The notes: a model not told the origin generated them from the sequence alone. Shown: positions 15,975-26,393, counted from the stretch's first letter. The stretch is 54,553 nucleotides of DNA from Bacteroidales bacterium (GCA_017454015.1 JAFTDW010000049.1:1-54553); one strand, 5' to 3'. Program-made: numbers and translations.

Positions 15975-16940
15975 ATGCCTGATTTAATCAACGAGAGAAT
16001 TTTTCCGCTTGACGGTATAGACCAGAGCCACTTCTGGGGCAGCAACGGCAAGTTGCTCGACTTTGTACGCGCACTCTTCCCAAAACTCAAGATAGTGGTG
16101 CGCGGCGACATGCTCAAGGTGCTGGGCAGCGACGACGACACCGCCTCGTTCGGCCTGCTCGTCAACGCCATGACAACCTACTACACCAAGTTCGGCCGCA
16201 TGAGCGAGAATATCATCATGCAGATTATGGAGAACCCCGACGTTGGCGTTGCCGGACAGGAGTCCGACAACGAGATACTGGTGCATGGACGCGACGGACT
16301 GCTCGTCAAGGCCCGCACGCGCAACCAGCGGCGCCTCGTGGAGTGCGTGCGCCAGAACGACATGGTGTTTGCCATAGGCCCCGCAGGCACCGGCAAGACC
16401 TACACCGCCGTGGCCCTCGCCGTGCGCGCTCTGAAAAACAAGGAGGTGCGCCGCATCATCCTCACCCGTCCCGCCGTGGAGGCCGGCGAGAACCTCGGCT
16501 TTCTGCCCGGCGACCTGCGCGACAAGCTCGACCCCTACCTACAGCCTCTCTACGACGCCCTGCGCGACATGATACCGCAGCAAAAACTGCTCAGCTATTG
16601 GGAAGACAACATCATAGAGATAGCCCCTCTGGCTTTCATGCGCGGACGCACTCTCGACAACGCCTTTGTCATACTCGACGAGGCCCAGAACGCCACGGGA
16701 CCGCAGCTCAAGATGTTCCTCACCCGCATGGGACGCAACGCCAAGTTCGTCATAACCGGCGACGTGACCCAGATTGACCTGCCGCACCACCAGCACAGCG
16801 GCCTCACACAAGCCATAAGCCTGCTGCGCAACATCAAGGGCATAGGCACCATAGAGATGGACCACGGCGACGTGATACGCCACCACCTCGTAACCGACAT
16901 CATCAAGGCCTATGACAACCTATCCAATATGCAAGATTAA
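15975..16940 (+). CDS. phoH: PhoH-family ATPase
   Basis: 321 residues. A short N-terminal KH-like domain precedes the PhoH P-loop ATPase, with Walker [15 protein letters not shown] (about 131-144), the family motif [16 protein letters not shown], Walker [12 protein letters not shown] and a [13 protein letters not shown] segment. PhoH proteins are predicted RNA-linked ATPases/helicases often near RNA-processing genes. The end overlaps the start of ispE by 29 nt, so the two genes are coupled. Confidence 0.93.
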   Translation: MPDLINERIFPLDGIDQSHFWGSNGKLLDFVRALFPKLKIVVRGDMLKVLGSDDDTASFGLLVNAMTTYYTKFGRMSENIIMQIMENPDVGVAGQESDNEILVHGRDGLLVKARTRNQRRLVECVRQNDMVFAIGPAGTGKTYTAVALAVRALKNKEVRRIILTRPAVEAGENLGFLPGDLRDKLDPYLQPLYDALRDMIPQQKLLSYWEDNIIEIAPLAFMRGRTLDNAFVILDEAQNATGPQLKMFLTRMGRNAKFVITGDVTQIDLPHHQHSGLTQAISLLRNIKGIGTIEMDHGDVIRHHLVTDIIKAYDNLSNMQD

Positions 16941-17691
16941 CATAGGGTTGCATGTGGTGTCGCGCCGCGAGGACGGCTACCACGACATCGAGACGGCGTT
17001 CCTGCCCGTCGACAGCCTGCACGACACCCTCGAAATCACACCCCTCGACGGCAACGCCGACGCCTCGGCCATAACCCTCGACGGCATTGTGCTCGACAGC
17101 GCCCCTGCCGACAACCTATGCCTACGAGCCTACCGCCTGATGGCCGACGAGTTCCACCTGCCACCTGTGGCCATACGCCTCACCAAAGGCATTCCCTTCG
17201 GCGCCGGACTGGGCGGAGGCAGCAGCGACGCCGCTTTCACCCTCAAGATGCTCAACACCATGTTCGCCCTCGGCCTCGACGACAGCGCACTGGAACGCCG
17301 CGCGGCACGGCTGGGAGCCGACTGCGCCTTCTTCATAAAATGCCGCCCCGCCTACGCCACGGGCATAGGCGACAGACTTGAACCCATAGACCTGCCCCTC
17401 GGCAACCTGCGCACAGAGATAGCCATGCCCGAAGGCGAGCACGTGAGCACCCGCGAAGCCTACGCCGGCATTCACCTGCGCCCTGCCAACTCGCGCCCGC
17501 CGCTGCGCAAGCTCCTCGCCAACCCCTTGGGACAATGGCGCGACACCATAGCCAACGACTTTGAGGACTCCGTGTTTCCCGGCCACCCCGCAATAGCGGC
17601 TCTCAAAGAACAGATGTACCGCCGCGGCGCCGTCTACGCCTCTATGAGCGGCAGCGGCGCCGCAGTATACGGCCTGTTCCCGACAGACTAA
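16912..17691 (+). CDS. ispE: 4-(cytidine 5'-diphospho)-2-C-methyl-D-erythritol kinase
   Basis: 259 residues, GHMP kinase of the non-mevalonate isoprenoid pathway; it phosphorylates the 2-OH of CDP-methylerythritol. The N-terminal [21 protein letters not shown] and the ATP loop [17 protein letters not shown] are diagnostic, and the C-terminal [11 protein letters not shown] closes the GHMP fold. Length fits the family. It overlaps phoH by 29 nt, so its start lies inside that gene; no later in-frame ATG would keep the K-IN-GL motif. Confidence 0.95.
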   Translation: MTTYPICKINIGLHVVSRREDGYHDIETAFLPVDSLHDTLEITPLDGNADASAITLDGIVLDSAPADNLCLRAYRLMADEFHLPPVAIRLTKGIPFGAGLGGGSSDAAFTLKMLNTMFALGLDDSALERRAARLGADCAFFIKCRPAYATGIGDRLEPIDLPLGNLRTEIAMPEGEHVSTREAYAGIHLRPANSRPPLRKLLANPLGQWRDTIANDFEDSVFPGHPAIAALKEQMYRRGAVYASMSGSGAAVYGLFPTD

Positions 17692-17709
17692 TAATATAAA
17701 CCTTAGGCG

Positions 17710-19287
17710 CTATTTTATCAGGTTGCCCAATATGTCGCGCGTAAGCTCGCGGGTAATCGTCCGGGTTGCGGCAGAGGTGGTGTTCTTGATAATCTTCTGG
17801 CCTGTGGAGGTACGACTCTTGGTTTTCTTGCCCGTAACCTTGTCGCTCACAGCGGTGCCCACGGCAGTGGCCACCGAGGCTGTCACGGCAGTGATGACGG
17901 CTTTGAGCACCTTGGAGCCCAAGCCCGCTTTCTTCTTGGGCTGGACGGCCTCTCCTGACGGGACAGGCTGGCTGGACTGACCTGGCTGACTCACTGCAAC
18001 CTCCTCTGTCTGCTGCATCAGCATCTCGTACGCACTCACGCTGTCAACCATAGTGTCGTATTTGCCCATCAGACGGCTGCTGCGGACTATGGACTGACGC
18101 TGCTCCGGCGTGATGGCTCCAATCTGGCTCAATGGGAACAGTATCTTTGCGCGTTGCACCACCGACGGCGCACCCTTCTCGTCGAGAAAACTGACAAGCG
18201 CCTCGCCGGTCTCCAGTGCCGTTATGGTCTCGTCGGTCTTGAAGGCGGGATTGGTGCGGAAAGTGTCGGCAGCGGTCTTCACTGCGCGCTGGTCCTTAGG
18301 CGTATATGCACGGAGGGCGTGCTGCACACGATTGCCCAACTGCCCCAGTATGCTGTCGGGTATGTCGTTGGGGTACTGGCTGACGAAATAAATGCCAACC
18401 CCTTTGGAGCGGATAAGACGAATAACCTGTTCTATCTTGTCGATCATGGCTTTCGAGGTGTCCTCGAAAAGCATGTGCGCCTCGTCGAAGAAAAACACCA
18501 GCCGCGGCAGTTCCTGGTCGCCGACTTCGGGCAGTGTGCTGTAGAGCTCACTCAACAGCCACAGCAGGAATGTCGAGTAGAGTTTGGGCTGGAGCATCAG
18601 TTTGTCGGCTGCCAACACACTCAGCACTCCACGGCCGTTCTCCACCTGCAGAAAATCCATGATGTCGAAACTCGGCTCGCCAAAAAAGCGATCCGCCCCC
18701 TGGTTGTCGAGCTGCAGCAACGCACGCTGTATGGCACCCACGGTAGCCGTAGAGATGTTGCCGTACTGCGTGGTGTAGTCCTTGGCATGGCGGGCCACAT
18801 AGTCGAGCATGGCGCGGAGATCCTTCATGTCGAGTATGAGCAGGCCGCGCTCATCGGCTATGCGGAAGACGATGTTGAGCACGCCGTCCTGCGTCTCGTT
18901 GAGCCCCATCAGGCGCGACAGCAGCTGCGGCCCCATCTGGCTGACGGTGGCACGGATAGGATGACCCTGCTCGCCAAAGACATCGAAGAATCGCACAGGG
19001 CAACCCTCGAAGTGTGGGTCGGGAACCCCGAAAGTATCTTTGCGTTTCTCGATGAAACCGCTCATCTGACCGGCCTGACTGATGCCGCTGAGGTCGCCCT
19101 TCATGTCGGCCATGAAACATGGCACACCGGCTTGCGAGAATGTCTCGGCCATCACCTGCAAGGTGACGGTCTTGCCAGTGCCCGTGGCACCTGCTATAAG
19201 GCCGTGACGGTTGGCCATACGGCCTACTATTGACAAAGCGCCCTCGTCACAATGGGCGATGTAAAGTCCTTGCTCTTTAGTATACAT
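17710..19287 (-). CDS. HerA-like ATPase (DUF853)
   Basis: 525 residues. Walker [13 protein letters not shown] at residues about 33-44, Walker [12 protein letters not shown], and [33 protein letters not shown] match the DUF853/YjgR branch of HerA/FtsK ATPases. Its last 90 residues are a low-complexity basic tail with an alanine-rich helix ([17 protein letters not shown]) that could associate with a membrane. These are hexameric motor-type ATPases of uncertain function. It converges with ispE (18-nt gap). Confidence 0.9.
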   Translation of the reverse strand: MYTKEQGLYIAHCDEGALSIVGRMANRHGLIAGATGTGKTVTLQVMAETFSQAGVPCFMADMKGDLSGISQAGQMSGFIEKRKDTFGVPDPHFEGCPVRFFDVFGEQGHPIRATVSQMGPQLLSRLMGLNETQDGVLNIVFRIADERGLLILDMKDLRAMLDYVARHAKDYTTQYGNISTATVGAIQRALLQLDNQGADRFFGEPSFDIMDFLQVENGRGVLSVLAADKLMLQPKLYSTFLLWLLSELYSTLPEVGDQELPRLVFFFDEAHMLFEDTSKAMIDKIEQVIRLIRSKGVGIYFVSQYPNDIPDSILGQLGNRVQHALRAYTPKDQRAVKTAADTFRTNPAFKTDETITALETGEALVSFLDEKGAPSVVQRAKILFPLSQIGAITPEQRQSIVRSSRLMGKYDTMVDSVSAYEMLMQQTEEVAVSQPGQSSQPVPSGEAVQPKKKAGLGSKVLKAVITAVTASVATAVGTAVSDKVTGKKTKSRTSTGQKIIKNTTSAATRTITRELTRDILGNLIK

Positions 19288-19314
19288 GATATGGTGTTGT
19301 TTTCATTATTTCCA

Positions 19315-20904
19315 CTATACAGCAACGATATAGTCGCCTACGGTCATGGTGTCGCGGTCGAACTTGACGCCCACCCTTACCACCTTGCGGCCCTCGCTGG
19401 CGTACGGCGTGGCATAGCCTTTGCGGTCTATCTGGTAGAGGGCATCCTGTGCCGTGCCATTGACCTTAAGTTCAATGACGTAGGTAGTGTCGGGCATCAT
19501 GACCACCACGTCCGTCTCGCCTCCGGCGCACTTCACCTGTGTGCGGGCATAGACATTGAGCATGCTGAAGATAAGGTAGAACGTGTACTCGTAGAAACCC
19601 TCGTAGTTGCTCACCTCGGCAAGTTTTTTCTTGAAGCCTTCCACGTATGGTATCCCTGCAAGGTATGCCTTCATCTCGCCCATGGCCTGGTCGATGTCGC
19701 CCCTCTTCAGTGCCCGCCAGAACTTCATGGCAAAGCCCACCTGCACGTCACATCCACGCAAACCAACATAAACCGGCAGCAGCCCATCGACAAACCCGAC
19801 TCTGACCTCTTTGTTGGGGATGGCGAGAATGTAGGATTCTGTCTCGCGGTCGTAGTCCTTGATGGTGAGGTAGCCGCTTTGGTACAGCAACGGCAAGGCA
19901 TTCTCCATGGCCTCGGTGGGGCGGTCGAAGGCAGAGGCAACTGTCTCTATGCGCTCCAGACCGGTGATGTCGGTGCCAAAGTGCTGCATCTGCCGGATGA
20001 GGAACGTGGGAGTTCCGCTTTCAAACCAGTAGTCGCTAATCTTGCGCTGGTTGAAACACTTGAGCAGGCTAAAGGGGTTGTATATCTCTGGCGAACGGCC
20101 TGCAAAACGATAACCGTCGTACTGGTTTTTCAGTTTTGCGTGCATCTCCTCGGGGGTACACTCATACTCCTCGGCCAGCATGGCTATGTCGGGTGCCATA
20201 TTGGTGACAAACTCTTGCTCGGTGATGCCGCAGATGGCTGCGTACTTGTCATCCAACGATATGTTGGTAAGGTTGTTGATGGTGCTGAATATGCTGAGCT
20301 GGCTGAACTTGGTGATGCCTGTTATGAAGCAGAAGCGTATCATCGGCTCGCTGGACTTGAGAGGCTGGTAGAACTCCTGCATCACGCGGCGGAACTCCGG
20401 GAGGAGCGCCTCTTCGTGCAGCACGTCAAGCAACGGAGCGTCATACTCGTCAATGATTACCGCCACCTGTCTGCCCGTCTTCTCGTAGGCTCGGCGAATC
20501 GTACCAGCAAGCTTCTCACCAGGAGTCTTCTCCATGTCGCTCTCACCATATTTTTCAAAAAATGGAACAAGCATAAGAGAGAGTGACCGTTGCAATTCAT
20601 CGGCGGAGGGCTGGTTCTTGGCGCAACTCACATCGAGGTGTATCACGGTATACTGATTCCACTCTTTCTCCAGCTCCATGATTTTCAAACCCTCAAAAAG
20701 GTCGCGCCTGCCGTCGAAATAGGAATGCAGCGTGGACGACAGCAGACTTTTGCCAAAACGACGCGGACGGCTCAAGAACACGAAGGGGCTCTCGCGAGTC
20801 ATACTCCACATCAGGTCGGTCTTGTCTATATAGACATAGCCCTCCTTTCTCAGTCTTTCAAAAGTCTGTATACCAACAGGGTATCTTCTCAAAGTTGTAT
20901 CCAT
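19315..20904 (-). CDS. AAA-ATPase-like/DUF1703 (PD-(D/E)XK) protein, copy 1
   Basis: 529 residues. N-terminal [22 protein letters not shown] and the P-loop [15 protein letters not shown] define the AAA-ATPase_like family. The centre has [13 protein letters not shown] (Walker B) and [26 protein letters not shown]. The C-terminal DUF1703 nuclease-like domain has [21 protein letters not shown] (D...ExK). It is the paralogue of 44324-45922. The family is greatly expanded in gut Bacteroidales; function is not established, with mobile or conflict-system roles suspected. Confidence 0.9.
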   Translation of the reverse strand: MDTTLRRYPVGIQTFERLRKEGYVYIDKTDLMWSMTRESPFVFLSRPRRFGKSLLSSTLHSYFDGRRDLFEGLKIMELEKEWNQYTVIHLDVSCAKNQPSADELQRSLSLMLVPFFEKYGESDMEKTPGEKLAGTIRRAYEKTGRQVAVIIDEYDAPLLDVLHEEALLPEFRRVMQEFYQPLKSSEPMIRFCFITGITKFSQLSIFSTINNLTNISLDDKYAAICGITEQEFVTNMAPDIAMLAEEYECTPEEMHAKLKNQYDGYRFAGRSPEIYNPFSLLKCFNQRKISDYWFESGTPTFLIRQMQHFGTDITGLERIETVASAFDRPTEAMENALPLLYQSGYLTIKDYDRETESYILAIPNKEVRVGFVDGLLPVYVGLRGCDVQVGFAMKFWRALKRGDIDQAMGEMKAYLAGIPYVEGFKKKLAEVSNYEGFYEYTFYLIFSMLNVYARTQVKCAGGETDVVVMMPDTTYVIELKVNGTAQDALYQIDRKGYATPYASEGRKVVRVGVKFDRDTMTVGDYIVAV

Positions 20905-20979
20905 GGTAAAAAACTTGCTACTATATAACGCAAAAGCAAATAAAACATTGCGCTTAACTATTGATAGTTACGACTTTTT

Positions 20980-21011
20980 TTTGGTTAACCACAAAAAAAA
21001 TCGTAACTTTG
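20980..21011 (+). promoter_or_regulatory. Promoter of the aldolase gene
   Basis: -33 TTTG (20980-20983), 20-nt spacer and -7 TAACTTTG (21004-21011), 35 nt before the ATG at 21047. This is the clearest full match to the Bacteroidetes primary promoter in the window. Confidence 0.85.
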
Positions 21012-21046
21012 CAAAATATTCCTCAATCCACAAAAACACAACAATC

Positions 21047-22045
21047 ATGGTAGACTATAAGAAAATAGGGCTGGTGAACACCCGCGAAATGTTCGCCAAG
21101 GCAGTGAGCGGCGGCTACGCCATACCCGCCTTCAACTTCAACAACATGGAGCAGATGCAGGCCATCATACAGGCGGCTGTGGAGACCAAATCGCCTGTGA
21201 TACTGCAGGTGAGCAAGGGTGCCCGCGACTACGCCAACCAGACGCTGCTGCGCTACATGGCCGAGGGTGCCGTGGAGTACGCCAAGGAGCTGGGCTGCGC
21301 CAAGCCGCAGATAGTGCTGCACCTGGACCACGGCGACAGCTTTGAGACCTGCAAGTCGTGCATCGACATGGGCTTCAGCTCGGTGATGATTGACGGCTCC
21401 AGCCTGCCCTACGACGAGAACGTGGCAGTGACACGCAAGGTGGTGGAGTACGCCCACCAGTTTGACGTGACCGTGGAGGGCGAGCTCGGCGTGCTTGCCG
21501 GCGTGGAGGACGAGGTGTCCGCCGCCGAGAGCCACTACACCAAGCCCGAAGAGGTTATAGACTTCGTGACCAAGACAGGTGTCGACTCGCTGGCCATCAG
21601 CATAGGCACGTCGCACGGCGCCTACAAGTTCACCCCGGCACAATGCACCGTGGATCCCGCCACGGGCCGCCTCGTGCCGCCGCCGCTGGCTTTCGACGTG
21701 CTGGAAGCCATCGAGAAGAAGCTGCCTGGCTTCCCCATAGTGCTCCACGGCTCCAGCTCGGTGCCGCAGGACGAGGTGGACACCATCAACGCCAACGGCG
21801 GAGCCCTCAAGGCCGCCGTGGGAATCCCCGAGGAGCAGCTGCGCAAAGCCGCCAAGAGCGCCGTGTGCAAGATTAACATCGACAGCGACAGCCGCCTGGC
21901 CATGACCGCCGCCATACGCAAACACCTCGCCGAACACCCCGACCACTTCGACCCCCGCCAGTACCTCAAACCGGCACGCGAGAGCATGAAGAAGATGTAC
22001 ATCCACAAGATAGTCAACGTGCTCGGCTCCAACGACAAACTCTAA
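21047..22045 (+). CDS. fba: Class II fructose-bisphosphate aldolase
   Basis: 332 residues from ATG 21047 (MVDYKKIGLVNTREMF). It reversibly splits fructose 1,6-bisphosphate in glycolysis and gluconeogenesis. Zinc ligands and substrate motifs are visible: HLDHGDSFETC, VEGELGVLAGVED, ISIGTSHGAYKF and VLHGSSSVPQDEV. The frame is open further upstream but passes through the promoter, so the ATG after TAACTTTG is the start. A strong terminator follows. Single-gene transcription unit. Confidence 0.96.
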   Translation: MVDYKKIGLVNTREMFAKAVSGGYAIPAFNFNNMEQMQAIIQAAVETKSPVILQVSKGARDYANQTLLRYMAEGAVEYAKELGCAKPQIVLHLDHGDSFETCKSCIDMGFSSVMIDGSSLPYDENVAVTRKVVEYAHQFDVTVEGELGVLAGVEDEVSAAESHYTKPEEVIDFVTKTGVDSLAISIGTSHGAYKFTPAQCTVDPATGRLVPPPLAFDVLEAIEKKLPGFPIVLHGSSSVPQDEVDTINANGGALKAAVGIPEEQLRKAAKSAVCKINIDSDSRLAMTAAIRKHLAEHPDHFDPRQYLKPARESMKKMYIHKIVNVLGSNDKL

Positions 22046-22065
22046 CCCTACAGGGACAACCCAAT

Positions 22066-22103
22066 GAGGTGCCTGCCGGTGCGGGCAGGCACCTCGTTTT
22101 TTT
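22066..22103 (+). terminator. Rho-independent terminator after fba
   Basis: A 12-bp GC-rich stem, GAGGTGCCTGCC (22066-22077) with GGCAGGCACCTC (22084-22095), 6-nt loop, then G and seven T. It ends four nt before the ATG of the next gene. Confidence 0.92.
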
Positions 22104-22107
22104 AGCT

Positions 22108-23055
22108 ATGCACCCTTACCTGCTGCTCTACAAGACACTGCTGCCTCGCAGATACCGCCGCTACTTGGAACGTGCCGGCGGCAACACCGACATGTGCCAC
22201 GAGGCTCTGCTGCACGGCACCTTCTACGAAGAGTACAAGGCCTACGACTTTGCCTCAAAAAACGAGGACGCAAGGCGCAGCTACCTTACCGACGCCGTCC
22301 GCGACAAGCTGTGCCGCCGCATCAACTGCAGAACCGGTGAACGGATTGTAGCCAACAAATGGCTGACATACAAACAGCTGCAACGGTTCTACCACCGCAG
22401 GATATGGCTATTGGAGGACTCCATACTCGACGAGGTCGTTGAGTTTGCCTCGGCGGCGGGGTACCTGGTGGTAAAGCCTGCCGACAGCTGCGGCGGACGC
22501 GGAGTACAACGGCTCGCCTGCACCGACAGGGAGGAGTGGCGCAGAGCCCTTGCGAACCGTAGAGGCATGGTGGCCGAGGAGTGCATACAGCAGGACGCAC
22601 ACATGGCACGCTGGAACCCGTCGTCGGTCAACACTGTGAGGATTAACACAATACTACGCAACGGCGAAGTATCATTTTTCACCGCCTTTCTGCGTACTGG
22701 CCGCGCTGGGAGTTTTGTCGACAACGGGCTGCAGGGCGGCATCTTCGCCAACATCGACACCGCCGACGGCCTTGTCACCACCGACGCCTACGACGAGCTT
22801 CCCGCACGCCACCCCGTGCATCCCGACAGCATGGTGCCGTTTCGTGGAGAACGCATACCGCAATGGGATGAGCTGACAGCCCTGTGCCGCAGAATGGCCC
22901 AGGCCATGCCACACGGCATGACCTACGTGGGATGGGACATGGCACTGACACCCTGCGGATGGGAGCCTGTGGAGGCCAACCGCGGAGAGTTCATAGCGCA
23001 GCAGATAACGCTCGGACACGGCCTGCGGCACGAATTTGAGAGACTGGTGTCTTAA
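22108..23055 (+). CDS. ATP-grasp protein of the sugar-transfer-associated type
   Basis: 315 residues starting at ATG 22108, directly after the fba terminator. The ATP-grasp pattern is visible: YLVVKPADSCGGRGVQRL, VAEECIQQDAHMARWNPSSVNTVRI, and YVGWDMALTPCGWEPVEANRGEF with acidic metal ligands. This matches the ATP-grasp family found beside polysaccharide biosynthesis genes, which probably ligates an acid to an amine on a sugar or amino acid. No glycan genes adjoin it here. The substrate is unknown. How it is transcribed past the terminator is unclear. Confidence 0.8.
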   Translation: MHPYLLLYKTLLPRRYRRYLERAGGNTDMCHEALLHGTFYEEYKAYDFASKNEDARRSYLTDAVRDKLCRRINCRTGERIVANKWLTYKQLQRFYHRRIWLLEDSILDEVVEFASAAGYLVVKPADSCGGRGVQRLACTDREEWRRALANRRGMVAEECIQQDAHMARWNPSSVNTVRINTILRNGEVSFFTAFLRTGRAGSFVDNGLQGGIFANIDTADGLVTTDAYDELPARHPVHPDSMVPFRGERIPQWDELTALCRRMAQAMPHGMTYVGWDMALTPCGWEPVEANRGEFIAQQITLGHGLRHEFERLVS

Positions 23056-23092
23056 TACAGCACCACTTCAAAGCAACATTATTCGAATACAT

Positions 23093-24451
23093 TCATTTGC
23101 CCACGCAGAAGTCGGCAAAGATGGCGTGGAGTATCTCGCTGTCGGTCACCTGCCCCGTGATGGAGCCTATATGATAGAGGGCGTCGCGGATGTCGACCAC
23201 CACGAGGTCGGTGGGCACGCCGGAGGCAAGGCCGTCGCGGATGTGCCTCACTGCTTGCAGGGTGGCAAGCAGAGCCCTGTGATGCCGCACATTGGTGAGC
23301 ACCGTGGTGTCGGGCAACTGGGTTTTGAGATAGGGCTCCACTATGGCTGCACGCAACTTGTCGAGGCCAATGCCCTGCTTGGCACTTATCGCCAAGGGAG
23401 CCGAGGGCGAACCGTCTGAGGGCAGTGGCTGCTGTTGCGGCAAAAGATCCACTTTGTTAAGCAGATACACCACCTCCTTGTCGGCCAGCAATTCATGGGG
23501 TATGTCGCACGGCGTGGCACCAGGGGTGTCGGGGGTGTCGCTCACCACGAGCACCGTGTCGGCCTCCTGCACAGCACGCCGGCTGCGCTCCATGCCCGCC
23601 AGCTCTATGTCGTCGCTGCTGTGGCGCAGCCCCGCGGTGTCGACAAAGCGAAACAGCAGCCCCTCAATGGTCACACACTCCTCTATGGTGTCGCGCGTGG
23701 TGCCCGGCGTGGGGCTCACTATGGCGCGGTCGTCGCCCACGAGGGCGTTGAGCAGGGTGGACTTGCCCACGTTGGGCTGGCCCACGATGGCCACGCGTAT
23801 GCCGTTGCGCACGGCGTTGCCGAACCGGAAACTGTCGGCGAGCGGTAGGGCCAGCTGCTCTATCTCGTCGAGCAGCTGCTGCAGCTGCGAACGGTCGGCA
23901 AACTCCACATCCTCCTCGCTGAAGTCGAGTTCGAGCTCCATGAGCGAGGCAAGTTTGACAAAACGCTCGCGCAGCTGTGCGAGCCTTCCTGCCACGCTGC
24001 CGCGCAGCTGCCGCGAGGCGAGGCGGTGGGCCCCTTGCGAGGTGGCGTCGATGAGGTCTGCCACGGCTTCGGCCTGCGAGAGGTCGAGGCGCCCGTTGAG
24101 GAAAGCTCGCATGGTGAACTCGCCGGGCTCGGCAAGGCGCGCTCCTGCCGCCGTCAGCACATCGAGCAGGCGCCGCTGCACATACTGCGAGCCATGGCAG
24201 CTTATCTCCACACAGTCGTCGCCGGTGTAGCTGTGGGGTGCCGCGAAATAGGTGACCACAGCGTCGTCGAGCAACTCACCGTCGGCATAGAGCTGCACGT
24301 ATGTAGCCTGCCGCGGAGTCCACGAGGTACGGCCATGCGTCAGCTGCAGCACAAGGTCCGGCGCGGCAGCGCCGGAGAGGCGCAGCACGGCAATGCCGCC
24401 AACACCCGGCGGCGTGGCCACAGCCACTATGGTATCATTTGTCGTCGGCAT
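23093..24451 (-). CDS. mnmE: tRNA modification GTPase MnmE
   Basis: 452 residues from ATG 24451 (MPTTNDTIVAVATPPG). With MnmG it adds the (carboxy)methylaminomethyl group to U34 of certain tRNAs. The N-terminal folate-binding domain has PHSYTGDDCVEISCHGS and GEFTMRAFLNGRLDLSQAEAV. The G domain has GQPNVGKSTLLN, DTAGLR and NKVD. The last residues FCVGK are the catalytic Cys motif. The start overlaps the upstream membrane-protein gene by 17 nt. Confidence 0.96.
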   Translation of the reverse strand: MPTTNDTIVAVATPPGVGGIAVLRLSGAAAPDLVLQLTHGRTSWTPRQATYVQLYADGELLDDAVVTYFAAPHSYTGDDCVEISCHGSQYVQRRLLDVLTAAGARLAEPGEFTMRAFLNGRLDLSQAEAVADLIDATSQGAHRLASRQLRGSVAGRLAQLRERFVKLASLMELELDFSEEDVEFADRSQLQQLLDEIEQLALPLADSFRFGNAVRNGIRVAIVGQPNVGKSTLLNALVGDDRAIVSPTPGTTRDTIEECVTIEGLLFRFVDTAGLRHSSDDIELAGMERSRRAVQEADTVLVVSDTPDTPGATPCDIPHELLADKEVVYLLNKVDLLPQQQPLPSDGSPSAPLAISAKQGIGLDKLRAAIVEPYLKTQLPDTTVLTNVRHHRALLATLQAVRHIRDGLASGVPTDLVVVDIRDALYHIGSITGQVTDSEILHAIFADFCVGK

Positions 24452-25004
24452 CCTCGTCAAGCTCCTCGGGGGCATCCTTGCCCAGCTCCACACAGGCTAT
24501 GGGCCGCTCGTCCCACTGGCTCTGCTCGCGCACGTAGCTCTCGCCAAACAGCGAGGTCATCTCGTCGTCGGTAAGTCCGAGGTCGACCTTCATCTTGTAC
24601 ATATTGGGATACGAGAGGAAGAGCATGAGCACCAGCAAAAGCAGAATCATTATCAGCACCGACAGGTTGCAAAGCATTATGATAGCCCCTTCTATCAGCA
24701 CTATGGCAAGAGTGCCGTAGAAAGTGAGCGCCACCATGCCTGCATACTTGGCCAGCTTCTCGTCGACAGTGGCATCCATCTGCCTGATGCGCGGTATGTT
24801 GTGGCGCATGGCGAATAGTATTATCAGCAGGTCGACCACGGCGAGCACCGCGCCGACAATGAGCAACTGCTGGTATATGTCGTTGTTGTATAGATACAGG
24901 CGCTTGTGCGGGACAAGCCGCAGCACTACCACTACGGTGCCCACCAATATAGAGCCGTAGAGCCCAACGAGCGAGGCTGTCTTGATTTTCTTCAGGTGGT
25001 TCAT
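24435..25004 (-). CDS. Predicted membrane protein with acidic tail
   Basis: 189 residues, no family recognised. Four hydrophobic segments are visible, two near the start (LVGLYGSILVGTVVVVL; LLIVGAVLAVVDLLIILFA) and two around 92-130 (YAGMVALTFYGTLAIVLI; LIMILLLLVLMLFL). The end is acidic and cytoplasmic (APEELDEDADDK). It overlaps the DUF2147 gene upstream by 4 nt and mnmE downstream by 17 nt, so all three are translated together. Confidence 0.8.
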   Translation of the reverse strand: MNHLKKIKTASLVGLYGSILVGTVVVVLRLVPHKRLYLYNNDIYQQLLIVGAVLAVVDLLIILFAMRHNIPRIRQMDATVDEKLAKYAGMVALTFYGTLAIVLIEGAIIMLCNLSVLIMILLLLVLMLFLSYPNMYKMKVDLGLTDDEMTSLFGESYVREQSQWDERPIACVELGKDAPEELDEDADDK

Positions 25005-25465
25005 TTGCAGTCGATACGTTTCCAGTGCACGGTCTCACTAAAGCCCAGCAGGGTGCCGCGCACCGCCAACCTGCCGTCGGCCTCGAAATGGGCTGTCATC
25101 TTTGCCCGCAGCCCGCGCGTAGGGTCGTATATCTTGACACCCTCCCAGCACTTGCCGGAGGCATTGTAGCGTGCACCGGCAAAAAGCACTATGCGGTCGC
25201 ACGGCACCTTGCGCAGCGAGTGGTCGGGGTTCTTGGGGTCGAGTATTTTGCGGCCGTGCTCGTCGCGGTCGCGCTCCACCCAGAAGATCTGCGCAGTGTA
25301 TGTTCCGTCCTTCTGCCGCGAAACCCTGACCCTGAACACCTCGCCGCTGTGGCCGCCTTCGTAGCAGCCTTCAATGCGGTCGGCAGACGCGCCAGAGCCG
25401 CCCTGCGCAAGCAAAAGGCCGGCAGGCATGAGCAGCAGGACTAATAGCCATAGTATTTTTCTCAT
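25001..25465 (-). CDS. DUF2147 exported protein
   Basis: 154 residues. A signal peptide (ILWLLVLLLMPAGLLLAQG) is followed by a DUF2147 domain recognised by IEGCYEGGHSGEVFRVRVSR, FWVERDRDEHGRKILDPKNPD and a late GLRAKMTAHFEADGRLAVRG. DUF2147 proteins are small envelope beta-barrel-like proteins of unknown function, common in Bacteroidetes. First gene of a three-gene minus-strand set, divergent from punA. Confidence 0.82.
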   Translation of the reverse strand: MRKILWLLVLLLMPAGLLLAQGGSGASADRIEGCYEGGHSGEVFRVRVSRQKDGTYTAQIFWVERDRDEHGRKILDPKNPDHSLRKVPCDRIVLFAGARYNASGKCWEGVKIYDPTRGLRAKMTAHFEADGRLAVRGTLLGFSETVHWKRIDCK

Positions 25466-25531
25466 CGGCTACAATAACGCACCGCTATATATAAATATTG
25501 TGCATACCGCCGGCATCTCGTTTTTTTTTCG

Positions 25532-25539
25532 TAACTTTG
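25532..25539 (+). promoter_or_regulatory. -7 box TAACTTTG of punA
   Basis: TAACTTTG followed by GCAA, 62 nt before the ATG at 25602. A run of nine T lies just upstream; no clear -33 TTTG. Confidence 0.7.
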
Positions 25540-25601
25540 CAATCCGATTCGCGCCCACGCGGCGCAGCGCAACAATACAAAGTAACAAAAAAATACACAC
25601 C

Positions 25602-26393
25602 ATGACCGCCTCGGCAGACTACATCCTCAACCACCTCGGCACACGCCCCTCATGGGCCATAACTCTTGGCAGCGGCCTTGGCCGCCTCGCCGACGAGATA
25701 GAGAACCCCACGGTGATACCCTACAGCGACATCCCCGGCTTCCGCCGTTCCACCGCCGTGGGCCACAAAGGCAACCTAATAGCGGGCCGTCTGGGCAACA
25801 GCGACGTGATAGCCATGCAGGGCCGCTTCCACTACTACGAAGGCTACAGCATGGACGACGTGACACTGCCCGTGCGCGTGATGAGCGAGCTGGGGGTGCA
25901 CCGCCTCGTGGTGAGCAACGCCGCCGGAGCCGTCAACCCCGACTACCGCGTGGGCGACATCATGCTAATATCCGACCACATCAACCTCATGCCCAACCCA
26001 CTAATAGGGCCCAACCGCGACGAGTACGGCGTGCGCTTTCCCGACATGACCGAGGCCTACTCCCCCACCCTGCGCGCGGCGGCACGCGCGGCAGCCTCCG
26101 CTCTGGGCTTTGAACTGCGCGAAGGCGTGTACATAGCCACCACGGGACCAAGCTACGAGACACCCGCAGAATACCGCTTCTTCCGCACCGCGGGCGCCGA
26201 CGCCGTGGGCATGTCCACAGTCCCCGAGGTCATAGTGGCTCGCCACTGCGGGCTGGAGGTGCTGGGGCTGAGCGTCATCACCAACCAGTCTAACGACTTG
26301 GGCAACGGCACCGTCAACGACGGCAACGACGTGGTACGCGCCGCCGACGCCGGGGCAACACGCCTCATAGCACTGGTCAGAGCACTGCTATAA
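25602..26393 (+). CDS. punA: Purine nucleoside phosphorylase, trimeric type
   Basis: 263 residues from ATG 25602. It phosphorolyses purine nucleosides to base plus ribose 1-phosphate. Visible family motifs are the phosphate-binding ITLGSGLGRLADEI, GHKGNLIAGRLGN, MQGRFHYYEGYS, VSNAAGAVNPDYRVGDIMLISDHIN, TGPSYETPAEYRF, DAVGMSTVPEVIVARHCG and the base-binding SVITNQSNDLGNG. Length is normal for PNP class I. Promoter box and divergent DUF2147 gene upstream; tRNA genes follow. Confidence 0.95.
   Translation: MTASADYILNHLGTRPSWAITLGSGLGRLADEIENPTVIPYSDIPGFRRSTAVGHKGNLIAGRLGNSDVIAMQGRFHYYEGYSMDDVTLPVRVMSELGVHRLVVSNAAGAVNPDYRVGDIMLISDHINLMPNPLIGPNRDEYGVRFPDMTEAYSPTLRAAARAAASALGFELREGVYIATTGPSYETPAEYRFFRTAGADAVGMSTVPEVIVARHCGLEVLGLSVITNQSNDLGNGTVNDGNDVVRAADAGATRLIALVRALL

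Noticed and set aside
22069-22107. Upstream GTG start for the ATP-grasp gene
   Set aside because: It lies inside the fba terminator stem; ATG 22108 is the better start.
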